A DNA stretch of 64,000 nt from NCBI GenBank assembly GCA_029747015.1, contig JAKOGI010000571.1, positions 298,001 through 362,000 of the forward strand. Direction: 5' to 3'. The notes beneath the pieces are model-generated. The model saw only the letters and a list, made by a program, of their open reading frames with translations, had not been told where the DNA came from and did no database searches. Of the stretch, positions 24,170 to 35,340 are shown in pieces. Position 1 is the stretch's first letter, and the number at the start of each line of letters is the position of its first letter. Source of the stretch: Carnegiea gigantea. Taxonomy: Eukaryota; Streptophyta; Magnoliopsida; Caryophyllales; Cactaceae. The position numbers and the translations under genes are program-made.

Positions 24170-24517
24170 ATCTATGAAGGGATATGGCATATCAGCCAAG
24201 TTAGAACATTATATTGCATGGTCGACTTGTTTTGTAAGGTTGGACTCGTTAAAGAAGCTCTTGAGCCTATTGAAACAATGTCTATTGAACTTACCCAATA
24301 ATTATGCGAATTTTCATGAACCCTCTCACAGCGACAGTAGACTAAATCTTTTGTCAAGGAATCATGGAGAAGCTAATTCGAAGTGAGCCAATGCATAACT
24401 CAAACTATGTTATACTTTCCAACATAAATGCAAAACTGTCTCTCTGGGAGAAGAAGCACCTGAGAGAAATTATGAAAAAGAAGGGGGTTAGAAAAACTCT
24501 TGGAAGCACTATGATTG
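24170..24517 (+). pseudogene. PPR-DYW pseudogene, E-domain part
   Basis: Frames give YGISAKLEHY, then MVDLFCKVGLVKEALEPIE in another frame, and later SNYVILSNINAKLSLWEKK and IMKKKGVRKTLGSTMI. These are the last repeats and the E motif of plant editing PPR proteins, where the usual wording is YVLLSNIYA...W and GxxKxPGxSxI. The reading stops abruptly at GATTG, the target site of the copia element, and resumes at 29503. Confidence 0.85.
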
Positions 24518-24750
24518 TGATAAAGTACAATAAGCTGTTAAGCTTATAACAGAATGTGAGCCCCACACATGGCTGTGCTATACATAGTTAGTTATGACTA
24601 ACTAACTGACATCAAGACCCAAGCCTAGCAGTGTATTTATTAACGTTGACTGTATCATTCTTCTCTCTCCATATTTCAATAAAATAGTACATGATCTTCT
24701 TCTCTCTTTTCTTTCTTTCATTTTCTCTACAAGAATCTGATTGAATAATA
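24518..24750 (+). repeat. 5' LTR of the copia element
   Basis: Pairs with 29271-29502. Shared landmarks include taagctgttaagctt, gagccccacacat, ctatacatagttagtta and catgatcttcttc. The terminal base pair has mutated from CA to TA. It contains the element's promoter. Confidence 0.93.
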
Positions 24751-24762
24751 TGGTATTAGAGC
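24751..24762 (+). other. Primer binding site (initiator tRNA-Met type)
   Basis: Reads tggtattagagc; the family standard is tggtatcagagc, so one C has become T. It abuts the 5' LTR. This is the site where tRNA primes minus-strand DNA synthesis. Confidence 0.9.
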
Positions 24763-24846
24763 AATCTTAATCCATCTTTGATTCTCAGGTGAACTTTCTT
24801 CAATCATTTCCCTTTCTCTTCATGTGAAATTTCAAAGTTGTTCATC

Positions 24847-25960
24847 ATGTCTGTAACTTCGAGAAGTTAAAGTGTTCAGAATGCTCAAAACATGATCAAT
24901 GTAAATCTAGATGTTAGTAACACCTCTCATGTTCTATTTCTACATCCATCTGATTATCCGAACAACATTTTGGGAGTGAATTGCTAAATGGAGAGAATTG
25001 TGGCCATTAGGGAAAGGCTATGGAAATCGCATTGATTTCAGAGAACAAGTCAGGGTTTATTTTGGGAACCTGCTCTAAACCAGCACTTAATTCTCCCATG
25101 GCCTCTTTGGCTAACCAGTGGGGTGGGTGCGACAAAATAGTGATTTCTTGGATCATTAATGCTATTATTAAAGACATTGGACAAAGCATTTTGTTCTCTA
25201 CTACAGCTAGAGATGCTTGGATGCAACTGGAGCATAGATTTGGTGAAGCCAATGGGACCAAAAACTTTAGAGTTTTAAGAGATTTGTGCGTTGTTTCTCA
25301 AAATAACTTGTCTGTTGCTGATTACTTTACACATATCAAGAAAATGTCGGACGACTATAACAGTATGATCTTCATTCCACAATGTAATTGTGGAATCACT
25401 TGTGCTAGTTTGAAAGATGCTAACAAGATGCTTTAAGGTCAACAGCTCATACAATTCTTGGTTGGGCTCAATGATAATTACAAGATTATTCGAGGAAGTA
25501 TTTTAATGATGAAGCCTTAGCCCCGCATAGATCAGGTTTATAAATTAATCATACAAGAAGAGAAGCAGAGGCATCTGTCTGCCATGTCTCACATAAATGG
25601 TAGTGCTCCTACTTGCAATGTCAATGATATAAATAATGCTAAGTATATAGCTCTAGCTGCTCAGCATAGATCTTATCACTCTCAAACCTCCAACTAAAAC
25701 AGGTTTAATAGCAACATTGCTGGTTATAATGCTAGCTACAATGCTGGGCAGAGGCTACTGGTTACAGTTCTGGATCTTCCAAGGTTGGGCCTAGGTCTTT
25801 TGGCTAAGAAAGAAGGCAATTACTTATGAGCATTGTAAAATTTATGGTCGTACTGCACAAAGGTGCTCTAAGCTGCATGGATACCCACCAGGGCACAAAC
25901 TTTATAGAGGAAGGAAACTGGCTGCAGCAGTTTAGAGTAATGATTCTCCTAGTCTGAATA
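24847..25960 (+). pseudogene. Copia gag, disrupted
   Basis: An ATG at 24847 begins the leader, and a stop follows within ten codons. The core of the gag domain is at 25020-25436 with GFILGTCSKPALN, NQWGGCDKIVISWI and ARDAWMQLEHRFG, followed after a stop by FLVGLNDNYKIIRGSILMM. A zinc knuckle remnant (CKIYGRTAQRCSKLHGYPPGH, about 25833-25895) has the family's modified CX2C spacing lost. Gag packages the RNA. Confidence 0.82.
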
Positions 25961-25971
25961 CCGCCCAAGAA

Positions 25972-26361
25972 ATGGCCACACAACCTACTTCCTCACCACT
26001 AGCCTTGACACAAGATCAATACAATCAACTGATGCAGTTACTCAGTAAGCATTCAACATACATGGATAATGGAAATAATATAGGTCAAGGAAGGTTTATG
26101 GCAAGTAAAAGATTCTGTTTGTTTACTTCCTTTGCAAATAGAACATGGATTACTGATAGTTGTGCTAGTGATCACATTACTCCAGATCTTTCTTTATTAC
26201 ATGATGTAAGGACTATACAAACGCCTTATTATAGTACCATGCCAAATAGGAAGAAAGCACAGATCAAGCATGTTGGTTCAATGGTTTTGACAGCTAGATT
26301 AGTATTAAAGAATGTCTTACATATTCCGGAATTTCAATTCAACCGCCTATCTATTAGTTAG
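25972..26361 (+). pseudogene. Copia protease region
   Basis: The frame opens in the gag-protease linker (SPLALTQDQYNQLMQLL) and reaches the protease with TWITDSCASDHI. The family motif is DSGASDHI; here the Gly after Ser is Cys, which should hurt the enzyme, though the Asp remains. It ends with LKNVLHIPEFQFNRLSIS, the usual flap-end phrase. It is interrupted before the GAG-pre-integrase region. Confidence 0.88.
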
Positions 26362-27440
26362 TTGACCACACAATTTTATAACTAATGTCATTTCACACCA
26401 CACAATTGTTTGATTTAGGCCCCCACTATACAGGGGGCAGTGGTCCTTGGTAAAGAGCAAAAGGGATTATATCTTTTATAAGAAGATTGGCATATCAAGT
26501 TCAGCAGGTCTAACATCAAACTACCAAAGTTTGCCAACAAGTAAAGGTGCAATGGATTCAACTGTTGCTTGTTTTTCTGATTCAAAGTTTGGCATTTCAG
26601 ACTCGACCATTTACCTTTTGAACAATTGAAAGTCACCGACTCTACTTTACGTAATAACATCAAGTCACATGGTGTATGTTAGATATGTCCTTTGGTAAAA
26701 TTGCAAAGAAGCCACTTTCCTCTCAGCATTTCCAGAGCCAAAGTGTGTTTTAAGTTGCTACATGTAGACATCTAGGGTCCCTATATGTAGACATCTAGGG
26801 CCCCTACCCTTGTAAGACCCATGATGGAGCTATTTTCTTCCTTCCTATTGTTAATGATTACACCAGAGCAACTTAGGTTCATCTCATGGCACACAAGAGC
26901 AACACTTTTCCTTTATTGAAAGCTTTCATCATATTTGTTGAAAAACAGTTTGGAACATCAGTGAAGGTCATCAGAAGTGATAATGGTTTAGAGTTCAAAG
27001 AGAAATCAGAGTTGGAGTTATATAAACAGAAAGGCATTTTACGTTAAACCTCTTATATGGAAACTCCTCAACAAAATGTGGAAGTAGAGAGAAAACATCA
27101 ACATTTGCTACAAGTTGCTAGGGCATTGATGTTTCAGGCTAACTTTCTTACTAAGTACCAGGGAGAGGCAATACTTACAGCTATATATTTTACAAATAGA
27201 ATGCCCACTGCAATTCTAAGCAATAAAACCCCTTTTGCGGTTCTTCATGGGGTTAAGCTAACATATACTCATATTAGGGCATTGGATTGTCTATGTTATG
27301 CCTCAACACTCAGAAGAAATAGAAATATATTTTAGCCAAGAGCTCAACCATGTGTTTTTTATTGGTTATCCATATGGTCAAAAGGCATATAAACTTTTGA
27401 ATCTTGAAACCAAGAAGATATTTACATCCAGTGATGTAAA
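26362..27440 (+). pseudogene. Copia integrase, disrupted
   Basis: The first catalytic Asp region appears as LLHVDI followed by TAG where Trp-Gly is normal (about 26757-26779). A 22 bp stretch including this motif is then repeated. Later, SDNGLEFKEK has the second Asp, and TPQQNVEVERKHQHLL (27057-27110) has the catalytic Glu, with Gly replaced by Val. Downstream is LTAIYFTNRMPTAIL and a chaotic C-terminal end. Stops occur after ILR and elsewhere. Confidence 0.85.
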
Positions 27441-27836
27441 ATTTTTATGAAACTGTATTTCCATTCCATTACCTCCAACATCAATTACACCTTCCCCTTC
27501 CTAACATTTCCACTTTTATCCCAGATGCCAATTTTCCTCAAGAGCTAAATCTCTATCAGTCTTCCCATACATCAAACTCTTTAGCTCAGCACACTGATCA
27601 CACTTCTACAACACCAGATCATCAATTTTCTTCCCATGACATAAGCCACACTGAAATTTCTACCTCTTCTCTACACTCTTACAATCAACACACTATATCT
27701 TCTACAAATGTTGAACAGCCAGTTGCTACTCCAACTCCAGAAACTTAGCCACTTAGAAGAACAACTAGAAGCCACCAACAGCCTAGATATGTGCAAGACT
27801 ATTTTTGTGGATTAGTTCAATCTCATTGCTTGCCAT

Positions 27837-28770
27837 GTGAACAACATGCCTTGGTATCTGCTCTCTCAATATCAAGAGCCTAAATCTTACATAGAGGCTA
27901 CTAAGGATCCACAATTGGTCCAAGCTATGGACAAAGAGATAGCAGCTTTAGTGACCAACAACACATGGGAGTTTGTGGACCTTCCTGCTGCTAAGAAAGC
28001 CATATCTAGCAAATGGGTTTATAAAGTAAAACTGAAGTCAGATGGGACTCTAGAAAGATTCAAAGCCAGATTAGTGATTACAGGATTTACTCAACAACAT
28101 GGCATTGACTACCAAGAAGTTTTTTCTCCAGTTGTTAAAATGGCCACGATCAAAGCCATCATTACCCTAGCTGCTTCAAAAGGTTGGATTCTACATCAAC
28201 TAGATGTCAACAATGCATTTTTTCATGGAGATCTTAATGAGGAAGTTTACATGGAGGTACCTAAAGGGATTCCTAACCCTGCCAACAAGGTTTGTAGAAT
28301 GCGAAAATCCTTATATGGTCTAAAACAAGCAAGTAGATAGTGGTTTAGCAAGCTCAGCATACACTAGTCTCCTTAGGTTATCAACAATCCAAGAATGATT
28401 ACTCCTTATTCATTAACAAGTCCTTCAAAGACAGTACAATCATAGTAGTATATGTGGATGATATCTTGCTTACTAGTTCAAACCAAGTGGAAATTGATGC
28501 AGTCAAAACAACACTTACACAAGACTTTTGGCATTAAAGATCTAGGAAATTTACATTATTTCCTAGAACTTGAAGTCAGTTGTATTCCTAAAGGAATTAT
28601 TTTATCTCAGAGAAAATTTACTTCTGAGCTTCTCAAAGATAGCCATATTGCATACTCTAAACTTGCTACCACTCTACTACCCCTAAATTGCAAATTAAAG
28701 CCTCGGACCTCTCATTTACAAGCACTCACACATACCTTAAGATATATACAAGGAACTATAGGTTAAGGCA
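27837..28770 (+). pseudogene. Copia reverse transcriptase, disrupted
   Basis: The 167-codon frame holds MDKEIAALVTNNTWEFVDLP, SSKWVYKVKLKSDGTLERFK, DYQEVFSPVVKM, QLDVNNAFFHGDL (family: DVNNAFLHGDL) and KSLYGLKQASR, then a TAG at Gln/Trp. The catalytic box VYVDDILLTSS lies at about 28448-28480 in another frame, with both aspartates. The 28452-28766 frame continues with FGIKDLGNLHYFLELEV. At least two frame breaks inactivate it. Confidence 0.9.
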
Positions 28771-29230
28771 TTCTTTTGAAAGCTACTGACAAACTATCTT
28801 TGCAAGCCTATTTAGACTCAGATTAGGCTGCTTGTTCGATTCCTTCTCAATAAGACCTGCCATCGGATATTTGATACATTTCGAATTCTCCTCCATCGGA
28901 TAGAAGAGCATGAAATAGAGTACTATTTTCAAATCATCATCAAAAGCTGAATATAGAGCCATGTCCCAGGCTGCTCCTGAAGTAACTTGGTTGTCAGGCT
29001 GTTAGAAGCGCTAGGTCTTTAAGACTTGTGATAATCAGTCTGTAATGCACATAGGGCTGAACCCTATCTTCCATGAAAGAACTAAACGCATAGAGATAGA
29101 CTGCTATTTCACTCGAGATAAAATTTGAGAAGGCTTGTTGCAGCTATTATACATGCAACGGAAGCTCAATTAGCAGATGTTCTTACAAAAGTCCTCCCTT
29201 CCACACAACAAAATCATCTTCTTTGCAAGC
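28771..29230 (+). pseudogene. Copia RNase H, disrupted
   Basis: Stops are frequent, but the phrases KAEYRAMSQAAPEVTWL (about 28945), [19 protein letters not shown] (29030) and RIEIDCYF are the family's RNase H motifs in order, including the catalytic Glu in AEYRA and Asp in CDNQSV. It ends next to the polypurine tract. Confidence 0.85.
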
Positions 29231-29259
29231 TGGGAATGGCTTCTCATCCTTACCATTCC

Positions 29260-29270
29260 AGCTTGGGGGG
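29260..29270 (+). other. Copia polypurine tract
   Basis: Reads agcttgggggg directly before the TGATAAAG start of the 3' LTR. Most copia elements have AGCTTGGGGGG or a close variant here. Confidence 0.85.
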
Positions 29271-29502
29271 TGATAAAGTATAATAAGCTGTTAAGCTTAA
29301 AAAAAATGTGAGCCCCACACATAGCTGAGCTATACATAGTTAGTTATAACTAACTAACCGGCATCAAGACCCAAGCCTAGCAATCTATATATTAACATTG
29401 ACTGTATCATTCTCCACTCTCCAGATTTCAATAATACAGTACATGATCTTCTTCCCTCTTTTCTTTCTTTCATTTTCTATGCAGGAATCTGATTAAATAA
29501 CA
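29271..29502 (+). repeat. 3' LTR of the copia element
   Basis: Pairs with 24518-24750 and keeps the TG...CA ends. It is followed directly by the target duplication gattg and the rest of the PPR pseudogene. Confidence 0.94.
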
Positions 29503-29895
29503 GATTGCACTACATAATGAAATTCATGAATATGTTGTATGTAGTAGAGCACATGATTAATTCAATGAGATATATGATATGCTAAAGGATAAAGTGTGAT
29601 AGATGATAAAGGCAGGGTATAAGCCTATTACATAAGAGGTTTTACTAGATATTGATGAAGATGAGAAGGAAGATGCATTGTCTTGGCATAGCGAAAAGCT
29701 TTTAAAATTGCTTTTGCTCTCTTCTCTGGACACCTCATGGAACTCCTATCTGTATTATGAAAAAATTACGGGTTTGCATCGATTGTCATACCACTACTAA
29801 GTTTATATCCATGATATAGAATAGAAGTACACTGGTGAGAGACAGGAGCCACTTTTACCACTTCGAAGATGGCATTTGTTCATGTGAACATTTCT
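29503..29895 (+). pseudogene. PPR-DYW pseudogene, E+ and DYW-domain part
   Basis: Joined across the copia target site, the reading goes GSTMI to ALHNEIHEYVV in frame. Then come EIYDMLKDKV and EVLLDIDEDEKEDALSWHSEK with the HxE zinc motif (HSE). In a shifted frame, CIDCHTTTKFISMI has the CxxC zinc pair, and LVRDRSHFYHFEDGICSC leads to the C-terminal end, where the final DYW is lost. The DYW domain is the cytidine deaminase of plant organellar RNA editing. Stops near 29559 and 29603 and frameshifts show that it is dead. Confidence 0.88.
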
Positions 29896-30176
29896 AGTAA
29901 TTAGCTTTAGACAAATGCATATCACACAAGGAAACTTTGGTGATGTCAATTTTCTTCATAAATAAGCTTTCAGTTCAAATTCCACACCATGCATATTAAT
30001 TGCTAATTTATTACTACGAATAATTTATTATGACACCAAAATCGGCAAGTTAAGTATGTATTTTTTATTATTAACCAAAAGCTAAAGCAAAGTTTACAAT
30101 TGGATGGCTCTTTTTTTGGTTTGTATTGCTAAAAGTACCCTGCTACTGGGGATCTGTTACCTAGGTTTACAACTGT
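29896..30176. other. Short spacer between PPR pseudogene and old copia element
   Basis: AT-rich, with no open frame of note and no element boundary apart from the LTR beginning at about 30177. Confidence 0.5.
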
Positions 30177-30494
30177 TAGTAGATTAAAGGACATATCTTT
30201 TGAGTTTGGAAGCATAGAATCTCATTGTTCTGGAATCACCCATGAATTGATAATAGTGATTAAGCAGTGGCTATTAGAGTCATTGTTGTATGGCACCTCC
30301 TAAATGCAAAACCCTAATAATGGTTGGCTAGCAGTCAGAGAAGAGAGGTAGGAGCGATCTGATTTAGGGTAAATATGACTCATGATTAATAAACCCCCAA
30401 ACCCCTCTATTTATAAGTTTAGTGTCCTAATCAGTGTCCACCACTTAAGTGGAGATATGGCTGTAAAACCCTAATAATTAGGGTCGGCCAACAA
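30177..30494 (-). repeat. 3' LTR of the old copia element
   Basis: It aligns with 38362-38681. The inner edge on the minus strand is gagtaggagt|tgttggcc, a purine-rich tract followed by a TG LTR start. The outer edge has drifted. Confidence 0.78.
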
Positions 30495-31651
30495 CTCCTA
30501 CTCAGCCATGTAGGTCATAAATCAAATGTCTCTCTAGGAATCACAACTCTTCACGTTTCATACTAAGAATAAGACGTGCAATCAAAAACTAACCAACAAT
30601 TTTATATTAAGTCATGATCTAACTAACATAGTATTTTCACAAAATATGATACCCCAAATCATCTTGAACATCACCGAGGACATACATAATCCCTTTATGT
30701 TGTATGACATATCATATGATTATATACTCGGTATAATCGCCTGGGTTGAAGATGGATAGACTTTTTTTCTTAAACATTTATAACATTCATCTTAGCTTAA
30801 CTGATTTTCAAACGTGTTCTTGTTGAACCGTATACATCAGGGCCCTTAAGAAATAGATTAAGATAGCATCATCAAGCTGTGACTTCATATCATAACTATA
30901 AGTCGAAGGTTATCATTTATAGGGTCACATAGTGATAAGAGTTAGAGAAGTCCATCGTCACTCTCTGTATAGGTCATCTTACAAGCACACACTATATGAA
31001 ATGTGTGTCATGGAACAACTCTCACTCTGCTGGGCACATCACTCTATATGACATGCGAATGCTAGTCTAAATTTTAACCACAAAATGTAATCAAAGCCAT
31101 TAGATCAACATACCAAATGTTAATGTTGACACTCAAGATTTCGCTCTTAAGGCTTCAATATGAAATCCGATATTTCATAGTTGACTCCCTCGAGTCTCTT
31201 CTTAGACTTACTAAGGTGACTTTATTCTTTATTCATGTACTTCTAATGTGAGTGCTCTTGCACACCTGGTGCTAACATTATTCAATCTCATCCTTCCCGC
31301 TACCCAAGTATTAGGGTGATTACCTATATGACCAAACCCATCAGAAGCCTGTGACATTCCAATATGCCTAATATATGATCATAAATCATGGGCATTGTGC
31401 TCATTACAAAAGAAATGTATCCATCACATAACAAGATATACCCAGGAACTGAAGCTCATGAATTTATAGACTTAACAGATGGCCTTTGAACACATCACTA
31501 GGAATCGGTTTAGTGAAGGATATATAATCATCTTGTTAGTGTATATATACCGAATGGGCATGCCTTTTTGTCTCTATGATAATAAGCAGCATATTCCACC
31601 TCCATAGTTGACAGTAATGTGCACTTTTGCTTCGTAGTGTACTATGATATG
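30495..31651. other. 3' internal region of the old copia element
   Basis: No coding motif was found. It lies between the polypurine tract and the pol remnants, where RNase H should be, but the sequence is too decayed to read. It may include unrelated insertions. Confidence 0.45.
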
Positions 31652-31659
31652 GCTCCCTC

Positions 31660-31919
31660 CAGTGGCGAAGCCAGGAAATTTGGAGAGGGGGTCGGAATTG
31701 AAAAAAACAAAAACATAGGAAGGGGAAGGTTCGAACTCGCAGCCACCAACACACAGAGCCAAGCACTAGACCGCTAAGCTATCCAGTTTTCATGTTCCTC
31801 TTCCACAAACATAATAAATATCTCAATTTCGATTTTTTTTAATTTTCTGACTTATACTTTTTTTTTTGGGGAGAGGGGGGTCGGGTGACTCCACTGACCC
31901 CACGTTGCCTTCGCCTCTG
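31660..31919. mobile_element. 260 bp hAT-type miniature element with tRNA-like core
   Basis: The termini are cagtggcgaag and cttcgcctctg; the reverse complement of the second is cagaggcgaag, matching at 10 of 11 bases. The flanks are gctccctc (31652-31659) and gctccctt (31920-31927), an 8 bp duplication with one mismatch. CAGNGGCG ends with 8 bp duplications are a hAT signature. There is no transposase, so it needs one in trans. The inside contains a minus-strand tRNA-like stretch at 31720-31786. Confidence 0.8.
31720..31786 (-). other. tRNA-like A-box/B-box module inside the hAT miniature element
   Basis: On the minus strand, ggatagcttagcggtcta resembles an A box and, about 30 bases on, gagttcgaacc is a clear B box. 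Spacing is that of a tRNA with a longer variable arm. An intact acceptor stem is not visible, so this is not called a tRNA gene. It may be a SINE-like or tRNA-derived piece captured by the element. Confidence 0.5.
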
Positions 31920-32439
31920 GCTCCCTTCTTATGGTGAAGTCATACCCTGAAGTTGGCCAAGACTCATCCAGGTCAACACCCCAATCTTCATTACTAGTAA
32001 TAGGTTTAGTTAAAGATAAGGCCAATAGTACCATGAAGGCAGTGCATGTCTCCTTTTGATGGGTTGTCATTGAGTCAAGTCTTGGGTTTACTTTGGTAAT
32101 GAATTACCGAACTAGCCGCAAAGCAAATGTCAGGTCATGTACACAACATAACATATATTGAACTTCATACAACACTATTGCGGGGAACATTGCTCATTTT
32201 ATCTTCTCATCATCTATTTTAGGGCATTGATCAAGACTTAAGGTTAGACTTTTCTCAACTGGACTGTCTATGCGTTTGGAATTATGCATCCAAAAAGGTT
32301 CCAAGACCTTTTTTATATATGTTTCTTAGTACATACCCAAGAGCTTCTTAGAATGGTTTTTGACTATTTCTATGTCTAGGACCTACCTAACTTCACCCAT
32401 TCCTTCATCTTAAAGGCAGGGGACAACCACTTTTTAGTA

Positions 32440-33060
32440 GGTTTGATCATTTAAAAGTTGTTCCCATCTAGGAGCATATCATTAGCGCATAGGATAAAAA
32501 AACATAATCTCCCAAGCTGTTATCTTGACATACACAATGGTCCTATGAAACCATGGATAAGCCAATTGAAGTAATGGCTTCATGGAATCTAAAGTGGCTA
32601 GACCTAAAAGACTGATTAAGACCATACATAGACCTTTTGAGATGACCCACCTTATCCTCTTCTCCCTTTGATACAAAACCAACAAATTTGTCCATTTAGA
32701 TCTCTTCCTCAAGGTTACCACTGAGGAAAGTAGTTTTTGTGTCTATTTGGAATAATTCGAAGTCCAAATGGGCAATCAGTGCTAGAAGTATGCGAACAAA
32801 AGTTAATCGCACCATCGGAGAAAAAAATCTCTGTGTAGTGTATAGCTTCAATTTGGGTACAGCCGTTCACCACTAGACAGGTGTTGAACTTGTCAGTCGA
32901 TCCATATGCCTGCCACTTTATCTAGAAAACCTACTTCTTTCTAATGGACTACATCCAGGTGGATGATTAATGAGTTCCCAAACCTTACTGCTTGCCATTG
33001 AGTCCATCTCATCCCTCATGGCATCCATCCACTCTTTGGTGAATCAACTACCTCTTAAAA
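32440..33060 (-). pseudogene. RT remnant of the old copia element
   Basis: Reading the minus strand across frames gives EWMDAMRDEMDSMASSKVWEL at the start (about 33040-32970) and then VGFVSKGEEDKVGHLKRSMYGL- and FRFHEAITSIGLS-type phrases near 32680-32560. These are in the usual copia RT order. No intact frame remains and the catalytic box is not visible. Confidence 0.7.
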
Positions 33061-34540
33061 AGAAGTAGGTTTCTCTCTTTTCAAAGGAGTGCATAGAAAG
33101 ATCTATTTCATCTGGAAGTATTATCGAGAAATTCTTCCACGTTCACTCCTTCGAATTCTAGGACATTCATTATTTGCCTGTCTTGTTAAGGAATCACTCC
33201 CCCTTTCTCTAAGAGATGTTAGACCCTTTCCATAGGGAGAATGACCCCCACTATCCCTTTGAAGGTATAGGTTCGTGAATATGTAGACTAACCATATGTG
33301 TAAGATTTAGAGATTAAAAATGAACCTCATTCTCAGGTTGATTCTCCTCAAGAATTTGAGATTAAGAATGAATTTCATTCTCCTAAACAGATAAACCTCC
33401 ATCGTTCCTATCAGATAGGAAATGAGTACCATCCTTAATGACTTATTAAGATATTAAATCCTCCCCATTACCATGAGAAGATTGAAAATCCTGCTATGAC
33501 TTATACGGTTTGGGGTCCTTCTTAATTTCACCAATTCTTGGGAACTCATCCCAAGAAAATTGATATTGTGGGATTCAGTTTCCATCATGCCACCATTTCG
33601 ATGTTTCCCGTACATTATATATCCATTGTAATGTTTTGGGATACCTTATGAACACATCCTTGTATCTATTAGACCAAGCTTCCCATGTTTGAGGATTGGG
33701 TTATGCACATAGTTGGTCGAACCCTATGGGCGTAAGTGATCCAATGATGGCTTTTTACCAAACTGTAACTCATATGGAGCGGCAGATACACTTTTTTTTT
33801 GCACACAATTAAGGACATAAGTTGTCGTAAGCAATGCATCCCCTAAACGCTAATTATGAGTTTAGCATGTGCCATCATTGACCTGACCGTGTTAAGCAAT
33901 ATAGGATTCCTGCGTTTTGCAATACTGTTTTGGTGAAGTGTATGGAATCATTAGCTATTTTTCCATACCTTTTTCCTTACAAAACGCTTTGAACATATGA
34001 AAGAGATATTCACGATCTCATTTGGTTCGCAGTTCGTTCCAATTGAGTCTCTCCTTCTGCTACAAAATGTTTGAACACATTAAGTGCGTATTGAGATAAT
34101 AGGTACACATATGTACATTGCAAATAATATATAGCTCCATGACATGGTTTCACATTTATAGGCCCATAGATGTTGAAGTGAATAAACTCCAAAGGGCTCG
34201 ATGCCCTCCAAGCCTTACTAAAGAAACTTTATGGCTGCTTTGCTAGCTAGCCATAGCTTACATCTAGGCAACTTAATTGTAGTGATTCGATATAAAAGAC
34301 CATCTTTTACTAGCCTGTTTAATCCATCTTGCCCCTCATGCCCAAGTCGAACATGCCTCTTAACGATTTCAAAAACAGAGTTAAAAATAAGGTAAAATGA
34401 AAGCTGCTTTATATCATCTGAAACAGTAAAAATATCTTTTAATGTTGCATGGACAAACAAACTGCCATTGTACAAGATGTCTAAGACATGTTGACTAAAA
34501 TCAAAAGAGAAAACTAAGCTCGAAAGCAAAAGGAGGGAAC
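33061..34540 (-). pseudogene. Integrase and GAG-pre-integrase remnant of the old copia element
   Basis: At 34218-34529 the minus strand encodes VKRHVRLGHEGQDGLNRLVKDGLL, the GAG-pre-integrase His-Cys motif. At 34010-34192, IHFNIYGPINVKPCHGAIYY corresponds to the first catalytic Asp block of integrase, with Asp lost from the usual IHTDI. VFKHFVAEGETQLER follows. Further down (about 33730-33870) is sequence resembling LNRVPSKSV-PYELW. Pieces are in correct order, so one ancestral gene is indicated. Confidence 0.78.
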
Positions 34541-35340
34541 ATCACACCCCAGGTGCATAGAGAGCATCATGAGGAAATAATGTATCCCTTCGCGTAGATT
34601 AAGCCAATATGTCCCTATATCAAGGACATCTTCTTCACTGTTGTTTCCTGGAACAATAGTTTATAAATCCACTGAGTAGCTATGAAAGTTTACAAAACCA
34701 CCTTGGTCCTAAACGATGTGCTAGGTTGTTCCCGTGCTTATAATCCATAAAGGAAAAGAAATGGTAATTAATGCATGGGAGCACACATTTTTCAAAAGTA
34801 ATTGTGAAAGAAAGTACCTTAGTCAGCTTAGGATAATCCCAAGCACAGGGTCCCTTCTTTCCACAGTTATGGTACTTTATCTGTGCTATATTCTTCTCTC
34901 TCTTTCTTTTGGCTTTTTGTCTTTTGGCAATATCACCCTTATGTCTAGAGCTTTAAGAGGAAAATGAATCTGGTCGAATCTAATGCCAAATTGATCCCAC
35001 ATGTACTTAGTAGTGGGATAGCTTTCAAATTCTCCACTAAATCATCATACATACAACACAACACAGTATAGTGTGTTGATCAATGCTTGACGAATCATTT
35101 TTGGTATGCCTTTAAGCTCTTTGATACTGCTGACTAGCAAGTACATCTTTGACATTCTCATCTTTGTTTTTCCTGGCAAACATAGAAGTCGTCAAGTGTT
35201 TTTAAAACTTCACACTCACTCAGAAGCAATTGAATCTTCTGACACAAGATGTCACAGGTAGTGTCACGCGGCTTTCATTGATGAACAAATCACCAATCAT
35301 GTTTTTAGTTGTCATATCTTAGAGTATATATCAAACGATG
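34541..35340 (-). pseudogene. Gag remnant of the old copia element
   Basis: A zinc-knuckle-like segment is visible on the minus strand around 34830-34880 (CGKKGPCAWDYPK, where CGKKGHWKRNCPK would be usual). The remaining sequence is Lys/Asp/Leu-biased with many stops. Location between integrase and primer site supports the call. Confidence 0.55.

Larger units (their letters stand above)
24518..29502 (+). mobile_element. Ty1/copia LTR retrotransposon inserted in the PPR-DYW pseudogene
   Basis: The element has 233 and 232 bp LTRs starting TGATAAAG; the 3' copy ends CA and the 5' copy TA. A perfect 5 bp duplication gattg flanks it (24513-24517 and 29503-29507). A primer site for initiator tRNA-Met follows the 5' LTR and a G-rich polypurine tract precedes the 3' LTR. 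The order gag, protease, integrase, RT, RNase H is that of copia elements. Multiple stops and frameshifts make it defective. Short LTRs and motif wording suggest an Ale-like lineage, but this is only a guess. Confidence 0.95.

Noticed and set aside
31720..31786. tRNA gene on the minus strand
   Set aside because: A and B boxes are seen but no convincing acceptor stem or anticodon arm, and it sits inside a TIR element.
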